A DNA stretch of 64,000 bases, from assembly GCF_000422285.1 (NCBI RefSeq), contig NZ_AULM01000002.1:248001-312000 (forward strand). The letters are read 5' to 3'. The notes beneath the pieces were generated by a model. That model ran no database searches, had not been told where the DNA came from, and saw nothing but the letters and a program-made list of their open reading frames with translations. Positions 8,563 to 17,455 of this stretch are shown here, in pieces. The translations under genes and the position numbers were made by a program. Position 1 is the first letter of the stretch. Every line of letters starts with the position of its first letter. The stretch is from Desulfatiglans anilini DSM 4660 (lineage in GTDB: Bacteria > Desulfobacterota > DSM-4660 > Desulfatiglandales > Desulfatiglandaceae).

Positions 8563-9735
8563 ATGAAAACGGCCTATTTCGACTGCTATGCCGGTGTCAG
8601 CGGCGACATGTTCATCGGTTCGCTGCTGGATGCTGGTCTGCCCTTCGAGGAGCTCCAGGCGGCGCTCGAAACGCTACCGCTTGAGGGATACCGCCTGGCC
8701 ATGCGCGAAGAACGGCGCCAGGGGATCCGGGGAACGCGCTTTCTGGTGGAGATGCTCCAGCATGAGCACGCCCATCGGCGTTTGGGGGACGTCCGTCGCA
8801 TCATCCACAGCTCCGCCCTGAGTGATTGGGCGAAGGGCGCCGCGGAGGCGGTCTTCGAGATCCTGGCCCGGGCGGAGGGGAAGGTCCACGGGCTTTCTCC
8901 GGATGCGGTGACCTTCCACGAGGTCGGAGCGGTCGATTCGATTGTGGATATCGTGGGCGGTGTGTTCGGGGTCGAATCTCTGGGCATCGAAAGCATACAA
9001 GCCTCACCCCTGCCGCTCGGTCGTGGATTTACCTCGTCGGCCCACGGGAGGCTGCCTTTGCCCGCACCCGCCACCCTCGAGATCCTGGCAGGCCTGGAGG
9101 TGAGGGACGCCGGCACGGAGACGGAGACGGTGACCCCGACCGGGGCGGCACTGCTCAAAGCCCTGGCTTCATCCTGGGGCCCGATGCCTGCCATGCGCAT
9201 CCAGCGGATAGGGTACGGTGCCGGCTCGCGGGATCTGCCGGACAGACCGAATTGCCTGAGGGTGCTCATCGGAGATGCGGCGGTTGCCGGAGATGCCGAG
9301 ACCGTCCTCATGCTCGAAACGAACCTCGACGATGCGAGCCCGGAGTTTATGGGCTACATGATGGAGAGGCTTTTCGGCGCCGGAGCGCTGGATGTGGTGT
9401 TCTTCCCTGTGCAGATGAAGAAGAACCGTCCTGGGACGCAGGTGCAGGTCATGGCGCATCCGGTCCGGAAAGACGACCTGACCCGTATTCTGTTCGAAGA
9501 GAGTCTCACGCTCGGGGTCCGGGTTCGGATGTGCGAGCGAGAGGTGCTCGAGCGGGATCTCGTGACGGTTGAGAGCCCCTGGGGGCCCCTCCAGGTCAAA
9601 CGCGTCAAGGATCCGGGAGGCCGCAGGAGGCTTGTGCCGGAATACGAGGCTTGCCGGGCGGTGGCTGTGAGCCGGCGGGTCCCCTTGAGAGACGTCTATG
9701 CCTGGGTGACGGGACTGGGGGATTCCGGCCTGTGA
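8563..9735 (+). CDS. larC: LarC, nickel-pincer cofactor biosynthesis protein
   Basis: 390 aa, full length for the DUF111/LarC family, which inserts nickel into the pyridinium-bis-thiocarboxylate cofactor used by lactate racemase-type enzymes. The start MKTAYFDCYAGVSGDM is the family's N-terminus; the upstream in-frame extension to 8533 runs into the terminator and is rejected. Other conserved pieces seen are FHEVGAVDSIVDIVG, the LETNLDD segment and the KKNRPGTQVQV stretch. No larA, larB or larE gene is adjacent, so partner genes must lie elsewhere. No clear ribosome site is visible. Confidence 0.92.
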   Translation: MKTAYFDCYAGVSGDMFIGSLLDAGLPFEELQAALETLPLEGYRLAMREERRQGIRGTRFLVEMLQHEHAHRRLGDVRRIIHSSALSDWAKGAAEAVFEILARAEGKVHGLSPDAVTFHEVGAVDSIVDIVGGVFGVESLGIESIQASPLPLGRGFTSSAHGRLPLPAPATLEILAGLEVRDAGTETETVTPTGAALLKALASSWGPMPAMRIQRIGYGAGSRDLPDRPNCLRVLIGDAAVAGDAETVLMLETNLDDASPEFMGYMMERLFGAGALDVVFFPVQMKKNRPGTQVQVMAHPVRKDDLTRILFEESLTLGVRVRMCEREVLERDLVTVESPWGPLQVKRVKDPGGRRRLVPEYEACRAVAVSRRVPLRDVYAWVTGLGDSGL

Positions 9736-10029
9736 CGTCCCCCCCATCTCAGGAGCGTGTTGTAAAATCCCTTGTCTACAGGCCGTTAAAAAGTGGTCGG
9801 GCGGAAGGTTTGTCAATTCCGGCGCGATGAGCTGCGCACATGACAAGAGCTGAGCAGTGAAGCGGGATGAGCGCAGCCGAAGGGCGTTTTTCAAGACCTG
9901 TCAGCCGGATACACCCTGTGGAGCGGTTCGGCGATACCGGCCGGCTGAACCGCCTGTCCGGCAAGTGCTGCTGCGATCCGGCCGGCTCCCCCCGCGCAAA
10001 GGGGTGGAAGCGGAGGCAATCCCTGCTTG

Positions 10030-10545
10030 ATGTCCACAGACCGATCTGATACCTTGACTCCCGCAGCCGCGTTCAAGATCGCCTCTCTTTCGGGCAAGGC
10101 GGCCCTCGTCCTGTCGACCTGGTTCGGAAGCGGCCTTGCCCCGGTTGCCTCGGGAACCTTCGGAACCCTGGCGGCTTTGCCTCTGGCCTACCTGGTGAGC
10201 CTTGCGGGAGGCGCAGGAGGGGTGCTGGCGACGCTCGCCCTGATCGGGCTGGCATTCTGGTCCTCGGAGAGGACGCGGCGGCTGCTCCGAAAGGATGATC
10301 CTTCGCCCGTGGTGATCGATGAGGTCGCGGGGACCCTGGTGACCCTCTTTCTGGTCCCGCCTTCCTGGCTGGGTTGGATCGCCGGTTTTTTCCTGTTTCG
10401 TTTCTTCGACATCCTCAAGCCTTATCCGATCAGGCGGCTCGAGAGGTTGAAGGGCGGCTTGGGGATTGTCGCCGATGATCTCCTGGCGGGGGTGTATGCC
10501 CGGGTCGTGCTCGGCCTGATCCTGTGGCTGGTGCCTTCCGCGTGA
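10030..10545 (+). CDS. pgpA: Phosphatidylglycerophosphatase A
   Basis: 171 aa inner-membrane enzyme that removes phosphate from phosphatidylglycerol phosphate in phospholipid synthesis. The PgpA family signatures are present: WFGSGLAPVASGTFGT, VVIDEVAGTLVTL and FFLFRFFDILKPYPI, with three or four hydrophobic segments between. A TTG directly before the ATG at 10030 is an alternative start. It is the first gene of a rightward run pgpA-cinA-thpR-recA, with 87 nt to cinA. Confidence 0.9.
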   Translation: MSTDRSDTLTPAAAFKIASLSGKAALVLSTWFGSGLAPVASGTFGTLAALPLAYLVSLAGGAGGVLATLALIGLAFWSSERTRRLLRKDDPSPVVIDEVAGTLVTLFLVPPSWLGWIAGFFLFRFFDILKPYPIRRLERLKGGLGIVADDLLAGVYARVVLGLILWLVPSA

Positions 10546-10632
10546 GGGCGGAATCCCGCTCCGGTGGCATGCATTCGACCATCGCGGCGGCCGCCCGCCG
10601 TCCGCCCTTGAAAAACATCCGGCACGCGAAAT

Positions 10633-11889
10633 ATGTACGGAGAAATCATCACCATAGGCACTGAGCTCATTTCGGGCAGAACCCTGGACCTGAACGCCTG
10701 GTACGCTGCAGGGCGGTTGACGGCGTCGGGCCTTCGGGTCACGCGGATGACGGCTGTTGGAGACGACCGGGAAAGAGTTACGGATGCCCTTTCGCGTGCA
10801 CTCGGCGAATCGCTGTTCGTCATTGTAACCGGGGGCCTCGGCTCCACCGAAGACGACATGACCACCGCGATTGTGGCTGATGCCTTGAAGCGGCCGCTCT
10901 GCCTCGACCGGCGGATGTTCGATCTGATCAAGAGCCATGCCGAGGCACGCGGTATGGAAATGACGGCGGCGCTTGAAAAGATGGCCTGGATGCCGGGTGG
11001 TGCGCAGGTTCTGAAGCCGGAGGGAAATGCCTGCGGGTTTCGGATGGTCGAGGGGGCTGTCCGGCTGTATTTTCTGCCCGGGGTGCCAGATCAGATGCGT
11101 TATTTGATGGATGAGTGCGTGCTGCCTGATCTTTTGCAGCGGTTCCAGACCTTGCCGGTGCTCCGTCAGCGCATCCTGAAGCTTTACGGCGTCAGTGAAC
11201 CTGTCATTGCGGAGACATTCAAGAGTCTGGAGGCCAAGTCCCCGGATGTTCAATTCGGTTTCTACCCGCGCTTTCCCGAAAACCACATCACGATCAGCCT
11301 GAGAGGCCCCGACGAGCCCTCCGTGAGCCGTGAACTCGACCAGGCCGAATCGGCCGTCCAGGGGCTTTTGGGGGAGTATGTCTTCTCCGCAGGAAGCGAT
11401 ACGATGGAAGAGGTCGTCGGGCGGGGTCTGATAAAGGCTGGCCTGAAACTGGCATCGGCCGAGTCCTGCACCGGGGGGATGATCGGGCAGATGCTGACCA
11501 ACGTACCGGGGAGCTCCGACTACTTCGAAGGAGGCGTGATCTCCTACAGCAACGCCGCGAAGGTGGGTTTTCTGGGGGTTCGGCGGAGGACGCTCGCGCG
11601 GCACGGTGCCGTCAGCCGTGAGACGGCGCTCGAGATGGCCGAAGGGGTCCGCGGACGTATGCACGTGGATATCGGTCTGTCAGTGACAGGTATCGCGGGG
11701 CCTGCGGGCGGTTCGGCTGAAAAACCTGTTGGTACGGTCTATTTCGGATTGGCGCATGAGGGAGCCTCGTTTGCAGAACGATACCGCTTTTGGGGCACCC
11801 GGAAACAGATCCGGAAGAATGCCGCCATGATGGCGCTTGATTGGGTGAGGCGTTTTTTGCATGGAGATCCGTTCCTTTCTGGCGTTTGA
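10633..11889 (+). CDS. cinA: CinA family protein (MoaB-like domain plus PncC amidase)
   Basis: 418 aa with both usual domains. The N-terminal molybdopterin-binding-like part begins MYGEIITIGTELISGR and includes VTGGLGSTEDDMT; the C-terminal NMN/nicotinamide-nucleotide amidohydrolase part has LASAESCTGGMIGQMLTNVPGSS and SVTGIAGPAGGS. Family members recycle NMN to nicotinate mononucleotide and hydrolyse ADP-ribose; in some bacteria the gene is co-expressed with recA. Here it overlaps thpR by 29 nt and precedes recA, the common deltaproteobacterial order. The ribosome site is not obvious. Confidence 0.93.
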   Translation: MYGEIITIGTELISGRTLDLNAWYAAGRLTASGLRVTRMTAVGDDRERVTDALSRALGESLFVIVTGGLGSTEDDMTTAIVADALKRPLCLDRRMFDLIKSHAEARGMEMTAALEKMAWMPGGAQVLKPEGNACGFRMVEGAVRLYFLPGVPDQMRYLMDECVLPDLLQRFQTLPVLRQRILKLYGVSEPVIAETFKSLEAKSPDVQFGFYPRFPENHITISLRGPDEPSVSRELDQAESAVQGLLGEYVFSAGSDTMEEVVGRGLIKAGLKLASAESCTGGMIGQMLTNVPGSSDYFEGGVISYSNAAKVGFLGVRRRTLARHGAVSRETALEMAEGVRGRMHVDIGLSVTGIAGPAGGSAEKPVGTVYFGLAHEGASFAERYRFWGTRKQIRKNAAMMALDWVRRFLHGDPFLSGV

Positions 11890-12436
11890 CTTGCCCGGTG
11901 TCCTGCGGGAGGGAGTCGGCGAAGTCCACCGTGACCTGGTTCCGCGGATGCGGGATGTGCGCTGGGTGGCGCCGGACAACGTGCATCTGACCGTGGTTTT
12001 CCTCGGTCAGGTGCGGCAGGGAGATCTTGACGGCATCGGGTCCGCCGCCGCCGCCGTTTGCCATGCCTTCAGCCCTTTCAGGATCGCCCTCGAAGGGTTG
12101 GGGACCTTCGGTGGGAGCCGTCGGCCGAGAGTCCTCTGGATCGGCCTCGCGGGGGACATCGACCGGATGGGGGGCTTTCGGGACGCTTTGCAGGACGAGC
12201 TGCAACCTTTCGGCATCCAACGTGAGACACGCCCTTTCCGGCCGCATCTCACGCTGGGAAGATTCCGGGAGAATGCACGGCCCGGCGAGGCGCTCGATCG
12301 ATGCCTGAAAGAGCGGGCGGGATGGACAACGCCCCCGGCCGTCCTCGACGAACTGGTTCTTTACCGGAGCGACCTGAGGCCTGGTGGGGCAGTGTATACG
12401 CGCCTCGGCGCCTGGCCGCTCTCCGGGTCGAGATGA
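11861..12436 (+). CDS. thpR: RNA 2',3'-cyclic phosphodiesterase (LigT family)
   Basis: 191 aa. The two catalytic HxT motifs of the 2H phosphoesterase family are present: VHLTVVFLG near residue 45 and RPHLTLGRF near residue 128. The enzyme opens 2',3'-cyclic phosphate ends of RNA. The start MEIRSFLAFDLP is the usual LigT beginning and lies inside the 3' end of cinA, giving translational coupling. Its place between cinA and recA is a conserved neighbourhood. Confidence 0.92.
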   Translation: MEIRSFLAFDLPGVLREGVGEVHRDLVPRMRDVRWVAPDNVHLTVVFLGQVRQGDLDGIGSAAAAVCHAFSPFRIALEGLGTFGGSRRPRVLWIGLAGDIDRMGGFRDALQDELQPFGIQRETRPFRPHLTLGRFRENARPGEALDRCLKERAGWTTPPAVLDELVLYRSDLRPGGAVYTRLGAWPLSGSR

Positions 12437-12799
12437 CTCGCTCTCCGGCCCTCCGGCGGGATGACCGAAGGCCGCGGCCGGTTTTTTCTTCAGGAAGCCT
12501 TTTGGGCGGATATGGATCTCCTTTTGAAAGGGGGACCGGTCGGGCGAGGCCTGTGAAGAAACCGGGACCCACCGCACAGCGGTGGGACTGAGCGCCCTAA
12601 AGGTGCGAAAAGACCGGGACCCGCCGCACGGTGCTGGGATTGAGCGCTTGAAGGTGTGAAGAATCTGGGACCCGCCCCGCTGGGATGGGACTGAGCAGGC
12701 GAGGCCTGCGAAGAGAATTCCCCGTATCCGGACTGGAAAGGTGCACGTGTTTTTTAATCATGCCCGGTTGGAAACCGGCACAGCAGGAGGGTTGATGCG
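12437..12799 (+). other. thpR-recA intergenic region
   Basis: 363 bp without a gene. It holds the three tandem 51-52 bp units described separately. After them comes a short AT-richer stretch (TTTTTTAATCATG near 12750) and the AGGAGG of recA. I see no LexA-type box that I would trust. Confidence 0.6.
12561..12715. repeat. Three tandem 51-52 bp GC-rich repeat units
   Basis: Units start at 12561, 12613 and 12664. Each begins (A)C(C/T)GGGACCC, carries a short inverted repeat around CCGC...GCGG, then GGGA(C/T)TGAGC, and ends near (T/C)G(T/C)GAAGA. A partial unit end lies just upstream (12544-12560). A single copy of the same unit occurs at 27140-27189. The units diverge by several bases, so this is not a recent duplication. 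Confidence 0.8.
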
Positions 12800-13840
12800 A
12801 TGGACCGAGGAAAGGCCGTAGAACAAGCGATTTCACAGATAGAAAAGCAGTTCGGCCGCGGCTCGATCATGAAGATGGGGGAGCAGAAGGTTCTGGACAT
12901 CCCTGCTATTTCAACCGGTTCGCTGGCACTCGACCTCGCCCTCGGGGTCGGCGGGGTGCCCCGCGGACGGGTGGTGGAGATCTACGGCCCGGAGTCGTCG
13001 GGGAAGACCACCCTGGCGCTCCACATCGCGGCGGAGGCCCAGGCAAAGGGTGGAATGGTGGCCTTCATCGATGCGGAGCACGCCCTCGATATCTCCTATG
13101 CCCGAAATCTGGGGGTGGATGTCGACAGCCTCCTGGTTTCGCAGCCGGATACCGGGGAGCAGGCCCTGGACATCGCTGAAATTCTGGTCAGGAGCGGGGC
13201 CATCGATGTCCTGGTGATCGATTCGGTCGCCGCGTTGGTTCCCCGCGCGGAGATCGAGGGGGAAATGGGAGATCAGCATGTCGGACTGCAGGCGCGGCTC
13301 ATGAGCCAGGCCCTGCGCAAGCTGACGGCCACCATCAGCAAATCCCATACCTGCGTGATCTTCATCAATCAGATCCGCATGAAGATCGGCGTGATGTTCG
13401 GGAGCCCCGAGACCACCACGGGCGGGAATGCGCTCAAGTTTTATGCCAGCCAGCGTCTAGACATCCGGCGCATCGCCGCCATCAAAGAGGGTGCCGACAC
13501 GATCGGGAACCGCACCCGGGTAAAGGTGGTCAAGAACAAGATCGCCCCGCCGTTCAAAGAGGCCGAGTTCGACATCATCTACGGCAAGGGCATTTCAAAA
13601 GAGGGGGATATCCTGGATCTCGGCGTGGAGTTGGGCATCGTAGAGAAGAGCGGCGCCTGGTACTCTTTCGGAGAGGACCGGATCGGGCAGGGCCGCGAAA
13701 ACGTGAAGCGTTTCCTGGCGGAGAACACCGATATCCGGGATCGGATCGCGGAGATGATCCTGGAAAAGACCGGCCTGAGGCAGATCGTTTCCAGGGAGGC
13801 CGGAGGGGAGCCGGTTGAGTCCGCCCCCGAATCCGCCTGA
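12800..13840 (+). CDS. recA: Recombinase RecA
   Basis: 346 aa, full length. RecA forms filaments on single-stranded DNA, drives strand exchange and triggers LexA cleavage. Seen directly: Walker [10 protein letters not shown], the MAW-like segment IDAEHALD, Walker B-type [10 protein letters not shown], loop 1 [20 protein letters not shown] and loop 2 region [16 protein letters not shown] strong CAGGAGGG site precedes the ATG. The gene follows thpR and precedes alaS; recX, often between recA and alaS in related genomes, is absent here. Confidence 0.98.
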   Translation: MDRGKAVEQAISQIEKQFGRGSIMKMGEQKVLDIPAISTGSLALDLALGVGGVPRGRVVEIYGPESSGKTTLALHIAAEAQAKGGMVAFIDAEHALDISYARNLGVDVDSLLVSQPDTGEQALDIAEILVRSGAIDVLVIDSVAALVPRAEIEGEMGDQHVGLQARLMSQALRKLTATISKSHTCVIFINQIRMKIGVMFGSPETTTGGNALKFYASQRLDIRRIAAIKEGADTIGNRTRVKVVKNKIAPPFKEAEFDIIYGKGISKEGDILDLGVELGIVEKSGAWYSFGEDRIGQGRENVKRFLAENTDIRDRIAEMILEKTGLRQIVSREAGGEPVESAPESA

Positions 13841-13896
13841 AAGAGAACCGGCGGGTCGACGCCCATCGAGAAAGGGCCTCCATCTGGAGGCGCCTT

Positions 13897-13916
13897 CCCC
13901 CGCAGGGGGTATTTTT
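13897..13916 (+). terminator. Possible weak terminator between recA and alaS
   Basis: CCCCC-gca-GGGGG followed by TATTTTT, with a second small hairpin (GCCTCC-atct-GGAGGC) just before it. The stem is only 5 bp, so it may attenuate rather than stop transcription into alaS. Confidence 0.4.
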
Positions 13917-13936
13917 GAACAGGATGGAACACGTTC

Positions 13937-16594
13937 ATGACGAAGCCAATGGATTTTAGACAGATCAGGCAGGCCTTCCTGGACTACTTCAAAGGCCGGG
14001 GCCATGCGATTGTGGAGAGTTCTTCGCTTATCCCGAGGGACGACCCGACCCTGCTTTTCACCAATGCAGGGATGGTGCAGTTCAAACGAATGTTTCTGGG
14101 AGAGGAAAAGCGGGGCTATACCCGGGCGGCCACGTGCCAGAAATGCGTACGGGCAGGCGGGAAGCACAACGATTTGGACAACGTGGGCTACACGGCCCGC
14201 CACCACACCTTCTTCGAGATGCTCGGCAACTTCTCCTTCGGCGACTATTTCAAGGAAGAAGCGATCGTGTGGGCCTGGGAGCTTCTCACGCAGGTCTACG
14301 GCCTGTCCGAGGAGCGGCTCTATGTCTCCGTCTTCAAGGATGACGACGAGGCGCGGAGAATCTGGGCTGAGAAGGTCGGCGTCCCGGCGGAGAAGATCGT
14401 TCCCCTAGGGGAGAAAGACAATTTCTGGGCCATGGGGGACACGGGGCCCTGCGGACCCTGTTCCGAGATCTATATCGATCAGGGGCCCGAGATCGGATGC
14501 GGCCGCCCCGACTGCTACCCCGGCTGCGACTGCGACCGGTTTCTGGAGATCTGGAATCTGGTCTTCACCCAGTTCGATCGCAGCCCGGACGGAAGCCTGA
14601 CCCCGCTCCCGCGCCCCAACATCGACACAGGGATGGGGCTCGAACGTCTGGCGGCGGTCATCCAGGGGGCTTCTTCCAACTACGGATCGGATATCTTCAA
14701 GGATATTTTGGGCTCCATCGGCGAATTTTCCGGAAGGCGCTACGGAGAAGATGCGCGCCAGGATGTTGCCTTCCGCGTGATTGCGGACCATTCGCGCGCG
14801 GTCACGTTTCTGATCAATGACGGGGTGATGCCCTCCAACGAGGGGCGCGGATATGTCCTGCGGCGGATCATCCGCCGGGCCGTCCGTTTCGGCCAGTTGC
14901 TTGGACTGCAGGATGTGTTCCTCAGTCGGGTGTGCAGCCGGGTGATCGCCGTCATGGCGCCGGATTACCCCGATCTGATCCGTTCGCAGGCCTTCATCGA
15001 AGGCGTGGTGACGAACGAGGAAAAGCGTTTTGCGGATACGCTCCACTACGGTATGCGCGTCCTGGAAGAGGAGATCGAGCGTCTGCGCGCCGGAGGGGCC
15101 CGCTTCGTTCCGGGCGATGTCCTGTTCAAACTCTACGACACCTATGGGCTCTCAGCCGATATCGTCGAGGACGTCGTACGGGATGAGGGCTTTGCCCTCG
15201 ATATGGAGGGCTACGGGGAGGCGATGTCGCGGCAGCGGACGCAGTCCCAGGAGTCCTGGAAGGGGAGCGGTGAAGAAGCGATACCCGAGGGCTACCGGGC
15301 GGTTCTGTCGCGGGGTGTGGCTACACCCTTCGTAGGGTACACCGAACTCGCGTCTGAGGCTGAGGTGGCGGCGGTTCTGGTAGACGGACGTGAACAGGAG
15401 GCTGTTTCGAGTGGTGTCGAGGCCGAATTGATTTTGAGCCGCACACCGTTTTACGGCCAGGCCGGCGGACAGGTGGGTGACCGGGGCTGGATCGAGTCCG
15501 ACGGGGCGCGGTTCGTGGTAAAGGATACGCGTAAATACGGTCAGGATCTGATCGTGCATCAGGGCGTGCTCGAGAGCGGCCGGATCGGCGTAGGGGCGAA
15601 GGTCAAGGCCGTCGTGGACGAAACGCTTCGGCGGGCGACAGCCGCCAACCATTCAGCGACCCACCTCCTGCACGCGGCGCTGCGGGATGTCCTGGGGGAC
15701 CATGTGAAGCAGGCCGGTTCGATGGTTTCCCCCGAACGGCTGCGTTTCGATTTCAGCCACTTCACGCAGGTGTCGGCCGACAAGCTTCTGGATGTGGAGC
15801 GGCGGGTCAATGCCCGCGTCCGCGAGAATCATCCTCTCGAGACCGAGGTCATGACGAGGGAAGAGGCGGCGCATACAGGCGCCATGGCCATTTTCGAAGA
15901 GCGTTACGGCGAGCGGGTGCGGGTGGTCAGCGTCGGGGATGATGTGAGCAAGGAATTGTGCGGCGGGACGCACACCGCACGGACGGGTGATATCGGTCTT
16001 TTCCGGATCGTGAGCGAAGCGGGCGTGGCGGCCAATGTCCGGCGCATAGAGGCCCTGACCGGAGAGGCGGCGCTTCTGCACGACGAGGCGGAGTCTGAGA
16101 CGATCCGGCGCTCTTCCGCCCTCCTCAAGACGACGCCGGATGCCCTGCTCGAGAGGGTCGAACGGCTGGTGCGCGAGCATCGCGAGAAAGACCGGGAGAT
16201 CGAAGTCTTGAAGGCCCGTCTGCTGACCCGCAGGTCGGATGAATGGCTGCAGGATGTCCGTCGGATCGGGGATGTTTCCGTGCTCGCTCAAAAGCTGGAT
16301 GCCGATGGACCGAAGGCCTTGCGTGAGGCCGCGGACCGGATCAGGGACAAGCTCGGTTCGGGGGTGATTCTTCTCGGCGCCGTGCACGAGCAGAAGGTGA
16401 TGCTGATCTGCGTGGTGACGGCCGATCTTCAGGACCGCTTCAAGGCCGGGGAAATCGTCCGCCGGCTTTCTCCCATCGTAGGCGGGAAAGGCGGCGGGCG
16501 GCCCGACATGGCGCAGGGCGGCGGCACCCATCCGGAGAAGCTCGCCGAGGCGATCGAGGCCTTCTACGAACTGATGAGCGGCGGCGACCTGTGA
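13937..16594 (+). CDS. alaS: Alanyl-tRNA synthetase
   Basis: 885 aa, full length. It charges tRNA-Ala and edits mischarged Ser/Gly. The N-terminal class II catalytic core has FFEMLGNFSFGDYFK and the GMGLERL motif; the editing domain has ANHSATHLLHAAL and the zinc motif CGGTHTARTG; the C-terminal part has the DHHA1 segment ending in VGGKGGGRPDMAQGGG. The start MTKPMDFRQIRQAFLDYF is the family N-terminus. It is 96 nt downstream of recA. Confidence 0.98.
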   Translation: MTKPMDFRQIRQAFLDYFKGRGHAIVESSSLIPRDDPTLLFTNAGMVQFKRMFLGEEKRGYTRAATCQKCVRAGGKHNDLDNVGYTARHHTFFEMLGNFSFGDYFKEEAIVWAWELLTQVYGLSEERLYVSVFKDDDEARRIWAEKVGVPAEKIVPLGEKDNFWAMGDTGPCGPCSEIYIDQGPEIGCGRPDCYPGCDCDRFLEIWNLVFTQFDRSPDGSLTPLPRPNIDTGMGLERLAAVIQGASSNYGSDIFKDILGSIGEFSGRRYGEDARQDVAFRVIADHSRAVTFLINDGVMPSNEGRGYVLRRIIRRAVRFGQLLGLQDVFLSRVCSRVIAVMAPDYPDLIRSQAFIEGVVTNEEKRFADTLHYGMRVLEEEIERLRAGGARFVPGDVLFKLYDTYGLSADIVEDVVRDEGFALDMEGYGEAMSRQRTQSQESWKGSGEEAIPEGYRAVLSRGVATPFVGYTELASEAEVAAVLVDGREQEAVSSGVEAELILSRTPFYGQAGGQVGDRGWIESDGARFVVKDTRKYGQDLIVHQGVLESGRIGVGAKVKAVVDETLRRATAANHSATHLLHAALRDVLGDHVKQAGSMVSPERLRFDFSHFTQVSADKLLDVERRVNARVRENHPLETEVMTREEAAHTGAMAIFEERYGERVRVVSVGDDVSKELCGGTHTARTGDIGLFRIVSEAGVAANVRRIEALTGEAALLHDEAESETIRRSSALLKTTPDALLERVERLVREHREKDREIEVLKARLLTRRSDEWLQDVRRIGDVSVLAQKLDADGPKALREAADRIRDKLGSGVILLGAVHEQKVMLICVVTADLQDRFKAGEIVRRLSPIVGGKGGGRPDMAQGGGTHPEKLAEAIEAFYELMSGGDL

Positions 16595-16661
16595 GTCGCC
16601 GCACAGGCAAGGGTGCGGGTTGACGCCGGGATGGGCTGGAAATCCCCTTCCTGGATGGAAG

Positions 16662-17420
16662 CTAATCGAAGATGCGTGCCGGCAGATTCCACCAGGCGGG
16701 TTTCTTTTTCACCGGTTCGGCGGTTTCATCGGCAGGCGGGGCGTCGGCCAGTTTCTCCCGGCTTTTTGACAGGTTGGTCAGGGCTTCGTGGTATTGCCCC
16801 AGGTCGGGGTAGTTTTCGATGAGATATTCATACCGGCCGGCGGCGGCGCCGTAGCGGCCGGTTTTGTAATAAAAATTACCGACATAGAGTTCGTGCCCCG
16901 CGAGCGATTCGTAGCAGTCCCGAACCTTCAGTTTCGCTGACTGGGCGTAGGGGGAATCCGGAAAGCGCCTGATCAGCCGCTCGAAATGCTCTTTGGCCTT
17001 GAGCGTGTATTCCTGATCGCGGTCGACGGATTTCATGCGCTCGTAGTGGCAGAGCCCCATGCGGTAGATGACATAGGGGATGTCGGGGTGGTTCGGGTGG
17101 AGCTTCTCGAAATCGCCGTAAGCGCCGAAGGCTTCCTCGAAAAGCCTCCTGGCGAAATAGGCGTCGGCCAGCTTGAGTTCGGCAGTCAAGGCTTCACGGC
17201 TGTATGGGTACCGGTCGGTGATCTGCTGGAAGGCGTCGATGGCCTCCTGATAGTAGCCCCTGTCCATGGCGTCCATGCCGTCGCTCAGGAGCAGCGTCGG
17301 CCCCTTCTCCGCTTCCTTCTCAGGGGGGAAGACCCAGTGCCACAACGAGCAACCGTTCAGGAGAAATCCCATCAGAACGAGGGCGGCACACCACAGCAAT
17401 ATGCAACGAGGCGTTTTCAT
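16662..17420 (-). CDS. bamD: BamD-like outer-membrane assembly lipoprotein
   Basis: 252 aa. From the ATG at 17420 there is a lipoprotein signal with lipobox LLNGC and the acceptor Cys about residue 23. The rest is TPR-like repeats (YYQEAIDAFQQITDRYPYS, AKEHFERLIRRFPDSPYA, RYGAAAGRYEYLIENYPD), the arrangement of BamD/YfiO, which helps BamA insert beta-barrel proteins from the inner leaflet of the outer membrane. A GTG at 17459 overlapping the trxB stop is an alternative start, but it adds a non-signal-like extension. It is the last gene of the leftward trxA-trxB-bamD run. Confidence 0.88.
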   Translation of the reverse strand: MKTPRCILLWCAALVLMGFLLNGCSLWHWVFPPEKEAEKGPTLLLSDGMDAMDRGYYQEAIDAFQQITDRYPYSREALTAELKLADAYFARRLFEEAFGAYGDFEKLHPNHPDIPYVIYRMGLCHYERMKSVDRDQEYTLKAKEHFERLIRRFPDSPYAQSAKLKVRDCYESLAGHELYVGNFYYKTGRYGAAAGRYEYLIENYPDLGQYHEALTNLSKSREKLADAPPADETAEPVKKKPAWWNLPARIFD

Positions 17421-17455
17421 CTGATCCGTTCGATGCTCACCGTTTTCAAAGATGT

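Noticed and set aside
9736-10029. Possible small gene between larC and pgpA
   Set aside because: Frames are short, mutually overlapping and lack ribosome sites or recognisable sequence.
16619-16665. Possible further fragment of the palindromic repeat after alaS
   Set aside because: TTGACGCCGGGATGGG resembles the repeat arm but with too many differences to assert.
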